From positions 199,078-263,077 of the forward strand of contig JNVV01000053.1 of assembly GCA_000733355.1 (NCBI GenBank): 64,000 bases of DNA, read 5' to 3'. Both the position numbers and the translations under genes were made by a program. The stretch comes from Falciphora oryzae. Taxonomy: Eukaryota; Ascomycota; Sordariomycetes; Magnaporthales; Magnaporthaceae. The notes below the pieces were generated by a model, which made no database searches, was not told the DNA's origin, and saw only the letters and a list, made by a program, of their open reading frames with translations. Of this stretch, positions 33,411 through 44,101 are shown piece after piece (position 1 is the first letter of the stretch; each line of letters begins with the position of its first letter).

Positions 33411-36296
33411 ATGGTATGAACACTGCCTGTCCTATCTCGAAACTTGCTGGTGAAGCTAACCTGACATCCCCGCGCGCCAGGCTATCAAGCGCACTGTGCC
33501 TATCTATGGGGCCGGCTCCTCTTCCAGCGCCGACCCAAACTCCCTCTCTTCTGCGCAAGACGCAGAGAACCATGTCCCGCGACCCAACGACGACACTGGA
33601 GACTCCGACTCCGCCCCGGAGTCCCACCCGGGACCGGCTGCGGACCCGGAGGGCCTGGAGCTCAGCGTGCGGCCCTTGAGCTCTGTCGACGGCCTCCTGG
33701 TGAAGGTGCAGCCGCCCAAGGCGCCCCAGGGAGTCCCCGCCGACTACCACGTCCCCTGCGACATCGTCTTGGTCATCGACGTGTCTGGAAGCATGTCGAT
33801 CGCGGCCGTGCCGCCCGTCAAGAAGGGCGAGGCCGGCGAGGACCACGGGTTCAACACGCTCGACCTGGTCAAGCACGCCGCGCTCACCATACTGGCCACC
33901 CTGGACGAGCGGGACAGGCTGGGGATTGTAAAGTTCAGCCGCAAGGCGAAGGTTCGTTTGCCACTCGCTCTATTTGACACAACGGGGAGGGCGTTGAGCT
34001 ATTTGCTAACTTGCAAGCGGCGGTGCAGGTGGTGATGGAGCTTCTGCCTATGAGCAAGGAAAACAAGGAGCTGGCCGAGAAGGAGCTCCTCAAGCTCAGG
34101 CCAGACGCCGATACCGTTATGTGGGATGGCATCGTCGCGGGGCTCAAGGCCTTCGAGGGGAAGCAAGAGGGCAGTGACAGGGTTCCCGCCATCATGCTCC
34201 TGACTGACGGCGTGCCTACCAGGTTGGTCTCCCTCCCTTTTGCTGTTACTTAAACCGCAATCCTGAGCCTTTGCTGACTTTACCGGCCGTTTTCGATGAC
34301 TTCAGTGCTCCGAGCAGCGGCTGGGTCAACAAGCTGAACACGATGCGGCCGTTCCTCGCCCCCATCCACACCTTTGGCTTTGGATATTCTCTCCAGTCGG
34401 GGGTCCTCAAGTCCATCTCTGAGCTTACTGGCGGCCACTATGCCTTCATCCCTGACTGCGGAATGATTGTGGGTTGCTTCCCATCCTCTGTTCGAAAGGG
34501 CACCAGTGCTGACTTGCAATGTAAACTAGGGCACAGTCTTCATCCACGCCGTCGCCAACCTACAGTCTACCTTTGCGACCGAAGCCCAGCTGGAGATCAA
34601 CTTCCCCACAACCCTACGTCTCGGAGCGACCATCGGGAACAGCCTTCAGATCGCGCCCGTGAAGACGGTGGAACCTGGCCGCGGACAACAGGCTGAGCGA
34701 TCATGCCTCACCGTGGGCCTCGGGGCGTTGCAGTTCGGAATGTCCAAGGATCTCTACTTTGAGCATGGCGACATGGCTCTGTTGCAAGACTCCCTCCCCG
34801 CCGACCAGATCGTCACGGTCGAGCTCAGCTACAAGGCCGTAGCCGGGGAGCGGCGCACGCTGACGCTCGACCGGAACCCGCTCAAGCCCGACGACCCGCC
34901 CGAGGCCGAGGCCGCCTACCACATCTCCCGCTCGATGCTCTGCAAGTTCCTGTCCTCGCTCTTCCCCTTCCCCGCCAACGGCGAGCGCAAGCTCTACGGC
35001 TGGGGCGAGGAGAAGAAGCGGTACGAGGAGCGGACGCCGATCGACTCGGACCTCGCCGAGCGCCTGCGCGCCGTCAAGGAGGCCATGCCGGCGTGGGACC
35101 TGGCGGGGGCGTCCGAGGACTGCGCGTCCCTGATCCAGGACGTCGAGGGCCACGAGCCGCACGGCCAGGTCGCGCTCGCCCTGTCGCGCCGCGACTGGTG
35201 GGAGCGCTGGGGCGGCCACTACCTGCTCAGTCTGCTGGACGCACACACGCGCCAGGCCTGCAACTCGTTCAAGGACCCGGGCCCCGGGAGGTACGGGCTC
35301 GGCAGCCCCCTGTTCGTCGCGTGCCGCGACCGCCTGGACACCGCCTTTGACGCCGTCAAGCCGCCGCCGCCGAGCAGGGCGGCGCCGGAGGAGGGGTCTA
35401 TGCTTCTGGCGTCGTCGCCGCCGCTGCTGGGCCTGGCGGCGTCGCCGCTGCCGGGCATGCCCCCGCCCCCGTACAGCAGCCGCCGCCGCCGCGGCCTCCC
35501 GAGCTACCTGTCGTCTTCACCCGTGAGCATGAGCGAGACGTACAACAACAGCGCCGCGCCCTGCTTCGCCGGGGCCACGCGCGTCCAGCTGGCCACCACG
35601 GGTGCGAGCGGAGTGGCGGCGACGGTGCCCATCCGCGACCTCGCGCGCGGCATGCGCGTGCTGACGCCGCTGGGGCCCCGGGCCGTCGCGGCCGTGCTGA
35701 GGGCGAGGGTGCGCCGCGCGCCCGCGTGCCGCGTCGGCGGCGTCGTCGTCACGCCCTGGCACCCGGTCAGGAGGACCGCCGATGCTGGGAAGGAGGAGTG
35801 GGTGTTCCCCGCCGAGATGGCCGAGGCGCGGCCCGCGCTGTACACGGGCTCGGTCTTTTCGGTCCTGCTCGAGCCCGACGCCCGGCCGCGGGCCCACGCC
35901 TTCCTGGTGGCCGGGTCCGCCGCCGACGTGGGCACCCCGTCGGCCCTGTGGGGCGTGTGTCTGGGCCACGGCCTGGTGGGGAGGAGGGGCGGGGCTGGGG
36001 AGGAGACCGCTGAGAGTATTGCAGGCGGGGGAGACGATGTTCGGAACCACGAGTTCTGGGGCGACTATACTCGCGTCGCCGCGGAGATGGCGCGTCTTCC
36101 CAAGTGTGGCGGCGGTGGCGTCGTGCTCTGCGGCGGCGTTAGGCGGTCTAGGGCCACGGGCAGGACGGTCGGGCTGCGCAAGCCGGGCCCGTCGCGTGGG
36201 CTGGCGAGGGCCAGGGAGACGGTGGCTTGGAAGGTGCGGGGACGGTTTGTCGGGTCGGCGGGATCGCTGAGGAAGAGGCTTGTCTCCGCGGTTTGA
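33411..36296 (+). CDS. von Willebrand A / Vint (Hint-like) domain protein
   Basis: Five exons: 33411-33413 (ATG only), 33481-33951, 34029-34222, 34306-34468 and 34530-36296, 865 residues. Residues about 90-290 form a VWA domain: CDIVLVIDVSGSMS carries the metal-binding DxSxS at 101-105, and VPAIMLLTDGVPT follows. Next comes a VWA-associated beta-rich and helical region (CLTVGLGALQFG; WWERWGGHYLLSLLDAHTRQ). From Cys622 (CFAGATRVQL) a Hint-fold Vint domain follows, with VTPWHPVR (His688) and the late GVCLGHG motif. This order (VWA, Vwaint, Vint) is a known fungal architecture of unclear role, suspected in protein processing or ubiquitin-type signalling. The fifth exon's acceptor gives GTVFIHAVANLQ in frame; the donor there is a weak GTGGGT. 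No signal peptide. Confidence 0.88.
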
Positions 36297-36766
36297 TGGA
36301 TGTCTCCTTCCGATCCGCGCTTGGCCTTCTTCCCTGGACCTTTGGTACCTCTTGAACCCGCTCAGTGATCATCGAACATCTTGCACACCGGACTGAGCCC
36401 CTTTCCCCTTCTCGATTTTCACTCCCAAATCGCTATGCATGTTATCGGAGAATTAGGTGGTTAAAAGTTCTGCATTTGGTATTATGGCATGGACCAAGGT
36501 AGTCAGATCGTCTTGTTTTAGGTAGATCTTAAATGCCAAGGCATTTAGCACCACTATCCATTCGTAAGCTTATTATGCTTGGGCTAGGCTGGACTGTCTC
36601 CTGAATTTTTGAGTTGCGAGGGCCTTGCTCTTCTCGCTGTCTATTTGCTCTGATCAGACTCAAAGAGACGGACCGTCAAAAAGGGGACCTATATGCTGGG
36701 AAATCTATCCACGCGAACTGGCTTCTTATAGTTTTGCTCGCCGCCACATATGGCAATATGTTTACC
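36297..36766. other. Convergent intergenic region
   Basis: About 470 bp, relatively AT-rich, between converging genes. No feature seen. Confidence 0.5.
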
Positions 36767-37081
36767 CTACCCCGGTCGAGCCCCTGACCCATCCCCTTTT
36801 TTGACCGGGGCGGTGCTGGTGGCGGAAAGCAGCGTCACGCCGAGGGTCGCGGATAGCGGGAACGGCAAGGGGAACACCGGGGCCGCGATCATGGCCCCGG
36901 CGAGGACCTTGCTCGTCTGCTGGGCCTGGCGCGCGGCCGCCGGCGGTGGCTTCTTGGCCGATGAGCTGCCACCCGCACCCGCGCCTGGGCCTGGGCCGGG
37001 AGTGTTACTGCTCTGGCTGCTTTGACGGGATGTGGGTTGGGGTTGGGCTGGGGTAGGGGTCGGAGGCACACGGCGGTCTTG

Positions 37082-37116
<35 letters not shown>

Positions 37117-37516
37117 TCGGTTGCTGTTTCTGGTGTTGTTGTTGCTGTCGTCTTTGTGAGGGTTGTGGTTGTGGGTTTGGTTGTTGCTGGGGCTTGTGCT
37201 GGTTCTGTGTTTGATGAGGCATCTTGTTTCTTCCTTGCTGACGCGACTCAGCTCTCTCTTGCTGCTGTGGTTGTCTATGGTCCTCCTGCGGCGCCGGCTG
37301 CTTCTTCCTCCGGCGTCTCCGCCGGGGCTGGCCGTTGTCTTTTGCCGGCGGCTGCTCGGGGACGCCGGCTGGTACTGGGGCTTCAACACCTCTGGTTGTG
37401 TGAGGTCCAGTACGAGAGCCATCACCTGCGGGCCTCCCGGATAGGCGGACAGAATCCTTGTCTCGGGGCGCCGCTTCATCGCGCCGCTGCGGCCCCATGA
37501 CTGGAGCTGATGCCAT
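36767..37516 (-). CDS. Gln/Pro-rich low-complexity protein with hydrophobic C-terminal segment
   Basis: Single exon of 249 codons, ATG 37516. The first 65 residues are Arg/Asp/Pro-rich, with a basic run (QPRRRRRRKK) that could be a nuclear signal. Residues about 80-155 are dominated by Gln, including a run of about 14 Gln. Residues about 170-190 are Gly/Pro/Ser-rich. Near the C-terminus a hydrophobic stretch (VLAGAMIAAPVFPLPFPLSA) could be a membrane anchor. The Gln run comes from a CAG/CAA microsatellite on the minus strand. No domain recognised. It could be a genuine low-complexity protein or a chance frame over repeats; I lean to genuine because a single ATG-led frame covers the region. 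Confidence 0.5.
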
Positions 37517-39332
37517 GGATGGCAGCTGTCCAGGGGTGGATGGGTGTTCTGGGCTCTAACTAAGCTGTACGAGGACTACAGGCGAATACTTTCCTATACT
37601 GAATGTGAAGAATCTGTTGCAGCTTGATTAATCTCCATAAGAGGAATCAAGTGGACAAGCAGGTCGCTGTGTTGCTGCCGCTTTGGTGCCTTCGACGCTT
37701 GACGTTGAAGTCGAGATGGAGCCAAGTCGGAGTGGTTCGATGCGGCAGCAAAGGTGGGGTGGTGGGGCCGCGTTTCACCAACCAACCAACAGAGGAACGA
37801 CGTCCTTCCACGGGAGGCGCTGGCTGGTGATTGGACGTCGCGGCTAATCTTTCCTTGGGGGTGAATTATGGCGGTTGTTTTTGTTATTTTCTTGTTCTTT
37901 TTCTTTTCTTGCCTTCTCCTTGTTTGCATGATAGATCGCTGACGAGGAAGCAAGGCCTGTCCCCCGGAGAGGCCGCCCTCAGGACCCTGAACATCTAGCA
38001 CCGGTGCCGGATTGGATGTCGCTAGAAAACGCATTCACTGCGGCTATGCGGTTACGTCACTGGCTGCTAATTTCGCTTTGGGGGACATCCATGCGCCATC
38101 CAGTACCATATCTCCAGGAGAGAGTGACGGGAACCCTGGACTGGCTGTGACCAAAAGAACGGAGGAAAGAAATGCCATAATCGGTCAGCCGCATGCGTTC
38201 CATCTTGACAGACCGGCGGGGCCGGCGTGTGGGACTCTCGGACATAAACGGCCAAGCCGGGTTGCTACCATCTCCCCAGATCGCTACGGCCGCCCGGAAG
38301 CATGCAGTCAGTCGGCCACGGGACACTGGACGCATGCACGGTATGGGTTCGGGCCGCAGCAAGCCTGGAGGATCGTGGTGCAGGCGGAAACACCCACACA
38401 CACATCCACGGTTTGGGCCAGGCTAATCGCGCACCGGGGCTGGAGGCGAAGCGAGATATGGCATCCATGTGGGCGAATCAGAGATGGCTGATAAGAATGG
38501 AGGCCAAATTCCATTATGGAAATAGAGGACAGAGCATCATCCGGAACCTTCTCGATTCCGACATTGGCTTCTACCATGTGGGAAACCCGACGTCACTCAC
38601 TCCGGACACCGTGCTGCTATGGGGAGCCGTGGATGGGCGCACAAATCCCGCAGAACGTGCCCACGTGAGACGCGGAACACAATGGAATCGAGGCCACGCA
38701 TGTCCGGTTTTCAGCAAGCAAAAAGCCACGTAGGCGTGTATCCCAAATCCAAGACACCTTGCCTGCAAACCGTGTCATTTTTCTCTTCTTTCTGATCAAC
38801 CTGGGGAGGTTTGAAATGCGCCGCGTTGGCTTGAGGTGGGGGCAATTGGCCGAGAAGCACGCACAAACCTCGCAGGCCCCATCCGGCGCTGGGCTGTGGA
38901 CAAGGGTCGATCAACGGGCGAAAACCCCGCGTTGCCAGGGGCGCAGATGCCCTGCTCCCATTGGCCCAAGCAGCCGACTGGGCTGCAGCTGCCTCCACTA
39001 GCAAGGCTTGGGCCCCTAGGGGTCCGGCGTCATCCCACCTGCGCCCCACGCACAAAGGCCGCAAACCGGCACAAATGACGCGCGGGGCGGGTCCGCGGGG
39101 GAATGCAGTGGGTTGCCACTTCCCGCTTTCCCAGGTGCCTACCTCCCCCGGACAGGACTGCCCTCTCGCCGTCTATTTAAAGGGCCGGATGTCGCTCCAA
39201 TCCCGCTGCTCTTCTCTCCTCTCCTCATCACACAACATCCAAAGAAATCCTCCACAAGATCTCAAGATCTCACAAGCTTCCAAACACTCCAGACAACACA
39301 CTCTTCAAACCCACACCAAACCTCCATTCACA
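37517..39332. other. Divergent intergenic region before the metallothionein
   Basis: About 1.8 kb. No gene seen. The last 160 bp carry a TATA-like element and a C/A-rich leader belonging to the metallothionein. Confidence 0.5.
39174..39181 (+). promoter_or_regulatory. TATA-like box of the metallothionein gene
   Basis: TATTTAAA, about 152 bp before the ATG. It is followed by CT-rich then AC-rich leader sequence, as in strongly expressed inducible fungal genes. Confidence 0.6.
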
Positions 39333-39515
39333 ATGGCTGGCGACTGCGGCTGCTCCGGCTCTTCCAACTGCAACTGCGGTTCTAACTGTACGTCATGACA
39401 CGTGCTTGTCTCCCTTCTTCAGCTCTGCGGCCTGCCACCTGGCGCTCTGCTCCGCCCACAATGTCTTGCTAACAGGCCTTCTTCTCCAGGCACCTGCGCC
39501 TCTTGCGGCAAATAA
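39333..39515 (+). CDS. Copper-type metallothionein, 26 residues
   Basis: Two tiny exons, 39333-39387 and 39490-39515, joined through a GTACGT...TCCAG intron that splits a Cys codon. The product begins MAGDCGCSGSSNCNCG and ends CTCASCGK. Its seven Cys are at 5, 7, 13, 15, 19, 21 and 24, giving CxC-x5-CxC-x3-CxC-x2-C, the exact pattern of the 26-residue Neurospora copper metallothionein. All Cys are conserved, so a cuprous-thiolate cluster can form. Cytosolic metal buffering is expected. The gene is much too short for usual ORF finders and would be missed without splicing by eye. The TATA-like box and long AC-rich leader suit high inducible expression. Confidence 0.95.
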
Positions 39516-40075
39516 GCCGACCTCCTACTTGCTACGACAACCTTCCCAACCGTCACACTCGACTACCGCCTGACGCGCGCCTTGTTCGGGCATCTCGATC
39601 GCCCGCCACTGTCCTCGTCTTTCGGCGCGACAGCATTGCCAACATGGAGGAGGGAACCAGGCAGTAGCTGGGGTTGTGTCGCTGGGGGAACGTCACTTCT
39701 GTCTTCTTGTTTTTGCCAGGATCGGCTAGGGTTTTAGGGACACGGAACGACTCGGGGTATCGGATATATCAGGACGCGTTTTCTTTTGACCGAACCGGCC
39801 TCGTTCAATCGAGGCGGTAGTACGCACCATCAATAAAACGGGTTCTTCCGTTCGGCAACTTGTGCCTCCTACACTGTAGTTTGATGTGATGCAAATAATG
39901 GTGCAACAGGTGATGTCTTGGACGTTCAGAAACATGATAGAATGGTAACACTGACGTGGAAGCCCTAGACGACGAGCCGCCCTATCGCAACCAGCGCCGA
40001 GAAGTCGGGCGCGTCGTGTCAGGGTTGAGAGGGAAAGCGACACAGAAAGGAGCATTGTTCAAGAACAAACAATAT
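39516..40075. other. Intergenic region
   Basis: About 560 bp, containing the 3' UTR of the metallothionein. Nothing else supported. Confidence 0.5.
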
Positions 40076-41929
40076 TTAGTACTTCTTTTCGATCCGGCCA
40101 ACCGCCACTCGCAGCATGGAGAAGCGGTACTCGCGAGCCCTGTTTGGGCAGACGCCGCCGCTATCACCGCTGCCAGAGCCCGGGCTTCGATCGCTGCGCC
40201 TAGACCGGCGTCGTCCGCGGAGTCTCGCACGCTGCTTGCTGCGGCGCTGGCGGCGGGCCTCGACAAATCTTTCGGCCTTCTCCCTGTCGGCCGCGAAGCG
40301 CCGCGAGGTCTCGGGCGGCGCGACCGCCTGCAGGTTCATGCCGAGCTGCCCGCAGGCCTCGAGGATGGCGCCGTCGAACTTGGCGGGCAGGGCCTTGCTC
40401 TCGGGCCAGGGCGCCGCCCAGAAGGCCTGCTGGCTCCTCGCGGCCATCCCGGGCTGCGCGCGCGACGGCTGCGGTGCCTGGGGCGTCGTGGGCGGCTGGG
40501 GTCGAGGTGGCTTCTGGGTCGTGGGCGTTCCTGATGGAGTGATGCCAGGCGGCGGCGCTGTGCCTCTCGTTTTCTTGGTTGGCGGAACCGGAGAAGCCTT
40601 TTGAGTCTCGGGCGGCTGCTGGTCACGCGCTTGGGTCGGCGTCAAGCTTGGTGGCTGCGGTGCCTTGGTCGGTCCCTTCTCGGCCGGCCGGGTGCGCGCT
40701 GTGACGGCAACTTCATCGAGCGCTTGCGGCAACCTATTATCGACGACCCGCTCTTTCGGCTGCGCTGGGATTGCCTGGCCTGGCTGCTGGCTCGGCTTGG
40801 ACACCGCTTGCCTCTCGTGTTTTTTTTTCGGAGTTTCAGCTTTCGGCTCTCAGCACGCGTCTCTGCAATGTCAGCCCTGGCGCTGGCACCCTTCCACAGG
40901 GCCTCCAGGCGTCTTAGCTCCGCATCCGCGGCAGTGCGCTCCCGGAGCTTCCCTCTCTTGGGTGCGCGGGATCCGTGTGGCGTACTCAAGGCATGAGCTC
41001 TGAAAGCCGCCCTCTCCCACGACGATGCGGCGCAGGATCTCGCCCTTCACGGCGGCCGGGAGCGTGGCGCACTGCCTCTCGCAGTAGGCGCGATAGTGTG
41101 GCACGGCCAGAATCACCCTGTCAGCGGCTGCGTAGAGCTCCTTGTACTTGAAGTAGTGATCCTCGTCGGCACCAGGCGGCGGGTTCTCGGGGGCGAGGTG
41201 ACGGATGATGGGGGTTCCATTCCGGTCTTCCTTGGGCAGATGGGCCCTGATTCTGGCCTTGATGAAAAAGTCTATGATGCCGCGATACTCGTGATCGCGC
41301 ATCCAGAGGACTCGATCGTCTCCCCTCCTGTTGTCTCGGAGGTGCTCAGCCGCCTCGTGCCAGAAGCGGCCAACGCTCGGTTTCTGGTTGACGTGCCGGA
41401 GGTGAGCGAAGCGAGGCTCCTGGAGGATGTCCCAGAGCTCGTCTTGCATGGTGTTGGGATCGCAGAAGTCCCGGGAGACGCCCAGCTCTGCTCTCTCCTT
41501 ATCGTCCATCTCCTCGTTGTCGTCCATCTTCCTGTTATCCTGCTAGTACTTCGGCTCCACGAGGTGATCCATCGCCGTTTCCGATGCCTAGTCGAGAATC
41601 GTCTTCAAGGTCGCCATCATGGCGAGTGGGTTGGCGCACACTTGGTTGTGGAAGTCTACCACTCCCAGGATGTACCACCACCGGAAGTGCCGAACCCCCA
41701 GCGTGTTGCCTCCTAAGTCAAAGCCAGGCAGGTCCAGAATCTTCTTGACCCTGGTCCGGTCGGTCGATGGTATGGCCTTTCGAACCTGGGGCTCTAGGGC
41801 CCCAACGTCGAAGAACCAGAAGCTCTGGTTTGGCCGTTCCCGCTTGATGTGGTCGTAGCGGTCTGGGTAGATCTCGTCGGTCTCCCAGTGCCGCGAAAGC
41901 CTCTCAACCTCTGGTATCGAGGACGGCAT
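40076..41929 (-). pseudogene. Decayed lineage-specific gene (two in-frame TAG, frameshifts)
   Basis: A minus-strand coding track opens at ATG 41929 (MPSSIPEVERLSRHWETDEI), stays open 113 codons, and hits TAG at 41588-41590. It continues in the same frame to a second TAG at 41543-41545, then runs on (MDDNEEMDDKERAELGVS, WMRDHEYRGIIDFFIKARIR) to about 40990. There the protein-like text switches frame (RERTAADAELRRLEALWKGA). At a run of nine A near 40827 it switches again, to a Pro-rich region ending RIEKKY at 40076. Both TAGs are one C-to-T change from CAG. The breaks indicate a pseudogene, though the A-run could be a sequencing error and an intron could explain one shift. Product family unknown. 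Confidence 0.65.
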
Positions 41930-42468
41930 GGCTACAAATGACAGAAACGCTTGGGCGGAGGAGCGTGGAACAGCTTGACGGGGAGAAGGGAGAACAGTGA
42001 GGGCAGAAACGCGGCGGCGGAGAAAACAGGATGGGATGGAAGGGGAAAATGCGTCTGGGGTAAAAAAAAAAAAAAAAAAAGGATACGCGTGAGGAACGCG
42101 TAAGGGTCTGGGCGTGCCTAGATGCTGAACTTTCAGACTGTTGTGGGCCCAGTAATCTGATATATGAGCAGCTGCCACTGCGACGGCAGGGTAATGATCG
42201 GATGGGAGAACGACAACCTCTATATATCTTGTTCCTGGCACGGCTGCCACCACAGGAGCCCAATGGTCAAACGGTAAGGGTCTAATGCGCTGTAAAGCGG
42301 GTCGGTGTCGCACATCTGTATAGATGGCGTAGGCACTCGTTAGACCTAGAGTTCAACTCCTATAATGGGAACAACTCCTGTGTTTTTTTTCTTTCTTTGA
42401 TTCTTTTTCTCCGTTCTCTTTCCTTTCCATAGTTCCAAATATTCGCTTCATATCCTAAAACCATGGAA
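41930..42468. other. Intergenic region with A-run and tRNA-like sequence
   Basis: About 540 bp with an A18-19 run (about 42062-42080). At about 42258-42372 there is a segment with tRNA-like A and B boxes (see findings). No gene supported. Confidence 0.45.
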
Positions 42469-43518
42469 TTACAACATTAATATCCTTTTCGTTGCCCCGA
42501 TGCCCTCGCATATATCCAGAGCAAAGCGTAAGCCACCGACGGTCACGAGCCCGAGTTCAATGTCTTCTTCCGTTCCCTCCAGCGAGCTATTGCACGTCTG
42601 CTCCTTCAAGGATAGCCTGGGGACATCTGTGCGCCGCCGTTTAGAAGCGCAATCTTCCATGGCAGCGCTGCGTAACCTTTTCCCCTGTGCTTTTAGCACC
42701 TTGGCATCCGGGCACCTCTCGCCTCCACCCGAGAGGGAATTAGGGATCTTAGGCCACCTTCCGAGGCTTGGCGTGGGTAGCATGAGGGCAGCAGGCCTCC
42801 TGGGCGGGAGCACAAAGACCGTGGTCTGCACCCTAGACCCGTCTCCGGTACCATCCCGCGCTCGCTTGTCGACTCTGCAGCACGCGCAGTCCATGGCCTG
42901 GCTGGCCAGGACTTCATCAAGCACGCAGCGCGGCTGAGGAGCCCCGGCGGTCGTTCGCTCCTCTCTCGCAGCGGCCAGCTCTTCGGCCTTGTCGGACACG
43001 GCCGCCTCCACGCGAGCGAGGAAGCCCCTTGCCGCCGTTGCTGAGCTCCACGCAGCGCTGGCCGCTGCGGCTGCTGCCTTGGGGTCCGTGGCGAGGCCCG
43101 CCTCACCGACGCCCCGGCTTCCCCTGGAGGCCTCTGCGAGCTCCCAGCGGCTGAGCACAAAGTCGCCCTCCCCCTTCTTCTTGTTGGGCGGCTTGTGGTC
43201 GGCCAGGAGCTCGGCGACCGTCCGCCGCCTCTTCGCCGCCCTGCGCGGCTGCACGCGGACGACGGGCGGCCGGTCCGGGGCTGACGGCGCGGCGCACCCC
43301 TTTTCTGGCAGCTTCTCGAGCTGCGCCGGGGCCCCTGCCACCTCGAGCTTCTTGATGGCGGCAGCGGTCGTGTTCTCGGGGAGCCCCAGCTGCCGGTCCA
43401 CCTCTTCGGCATACCACTGCAGCAGTCGCTTGGTCTTGAAGTCGTCCCAGCAGTAGACTGCTCCGCGCGCGAGGGGGGTCGCCTTTGCGGCCCCCTCCAT
43501 GTTGATATCTGCACCCAT
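42469..43518 (-). CDS. Lineage-specific protein of unknown function
   Basis: Single exon, 349 codons, ATG 43518. The N-terminus (YCWDDFKTKRLLQWYAEEVD) looks folded and helical. It is followed by a basic stretch (QPRRAAKRRRTVAELLADHK, then PPNKKK) with bipartite nuclear-signal character. An Ala-rich helical segment follows (residues about 140-200), then a Cys pair (MDCACCRVDKR). A second basic patch near the C-terminus (DCASKRRRTDV) leads into an acidic run. No domain recognised. It sits in the accessory block beside a decayed gene and transposons. Third-position G/C bias supports coding, but it may be an orphan restricted to close relatives. Confidence 0.6.
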   Translation of the reverse strand: MGADINMEGAAKATPLARGAVYCWDDFKTKRLLQWYAEEVDRQLGLPENTTAAAIKKLEVAGAPAQLEKLPEKGCAAPSAPDRPPVVRVQPRRAAKRRRTVAELLADHKPPNKKKGEGDFVLSRWELAEASRGSRGVGEAGLATDPKAAAAAASAAWSSATAARGFLARVEAAVSDKAEELAAAREERTTAGAPQPRCVLDEVLASQAMDCACCRVDKRARDGTGDGSRVQTTVFVLPPRRPAALMLPTPSLGRWPKIPNSLSGGGERCPDAKVLKAQGKRLRSAAMEDCASKRRRTDVPRLSLKEQTCNSSLEGTEEDIELGLVTVGGLRFALDICEGIGATKRILML

Positions 43519-44101
43519 CAGAGATGCGCTTCTTCCATTAGGAAGTTGGAAGATTTACGTCCTTGGTGTTCTCTTAGTAATTGGGAATGGTTGTAGATTA
43601 CTTCGTGTGCTGTGGTGTTCTGTCCAAAGGACTGGGGCACAGGACCCCCTGATTCTCCTGATGATGTTCTTATACCATGATGCCGGTGCCCCGGATGCTT
43701 TGTCTCTATAAATACCCATACTACTTTGTGACTTGCCGTTCTCTGACTACCAAAGCGTGAAGTGTTTGTCGCCGAAAACAGGATACAAAGCCTCGTGACT
43801 GGACGGACAATGACGAGCATCAAGCACAGAAAAGGGGCCCGTTAGAAGGACCTGGGTTTCCGGCGGGGCCACAGTGGGAATCGCCAAACCGGGCAAGTAC
43901 CAAATTGAGCGACTGATGCGCGCCTGCAATCAAGCGGTCGCGTGCACTCGCAGTTGAGCGACCGATGCGCGTTTACCAGTTAGGGCTGCAGTTGGCGGCC
44001 TGGGGAATTCAGGGAAAGGTCCGACACTGTGGCCCCGTTCGCCCTCTAACGGGCCCGCACAGAAAGTACACACAGCGGCTGGAGCCTCTGGGCCAGCGCC
44101 T
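43519..44101. other. Intergenic region
   Basis: About 580 bp. Two imperfect copies of TTGAGCGAC(T/C)GATGCGCG occur at about 43906 and 43953. Nothing else supported. Confidence 0.45.
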
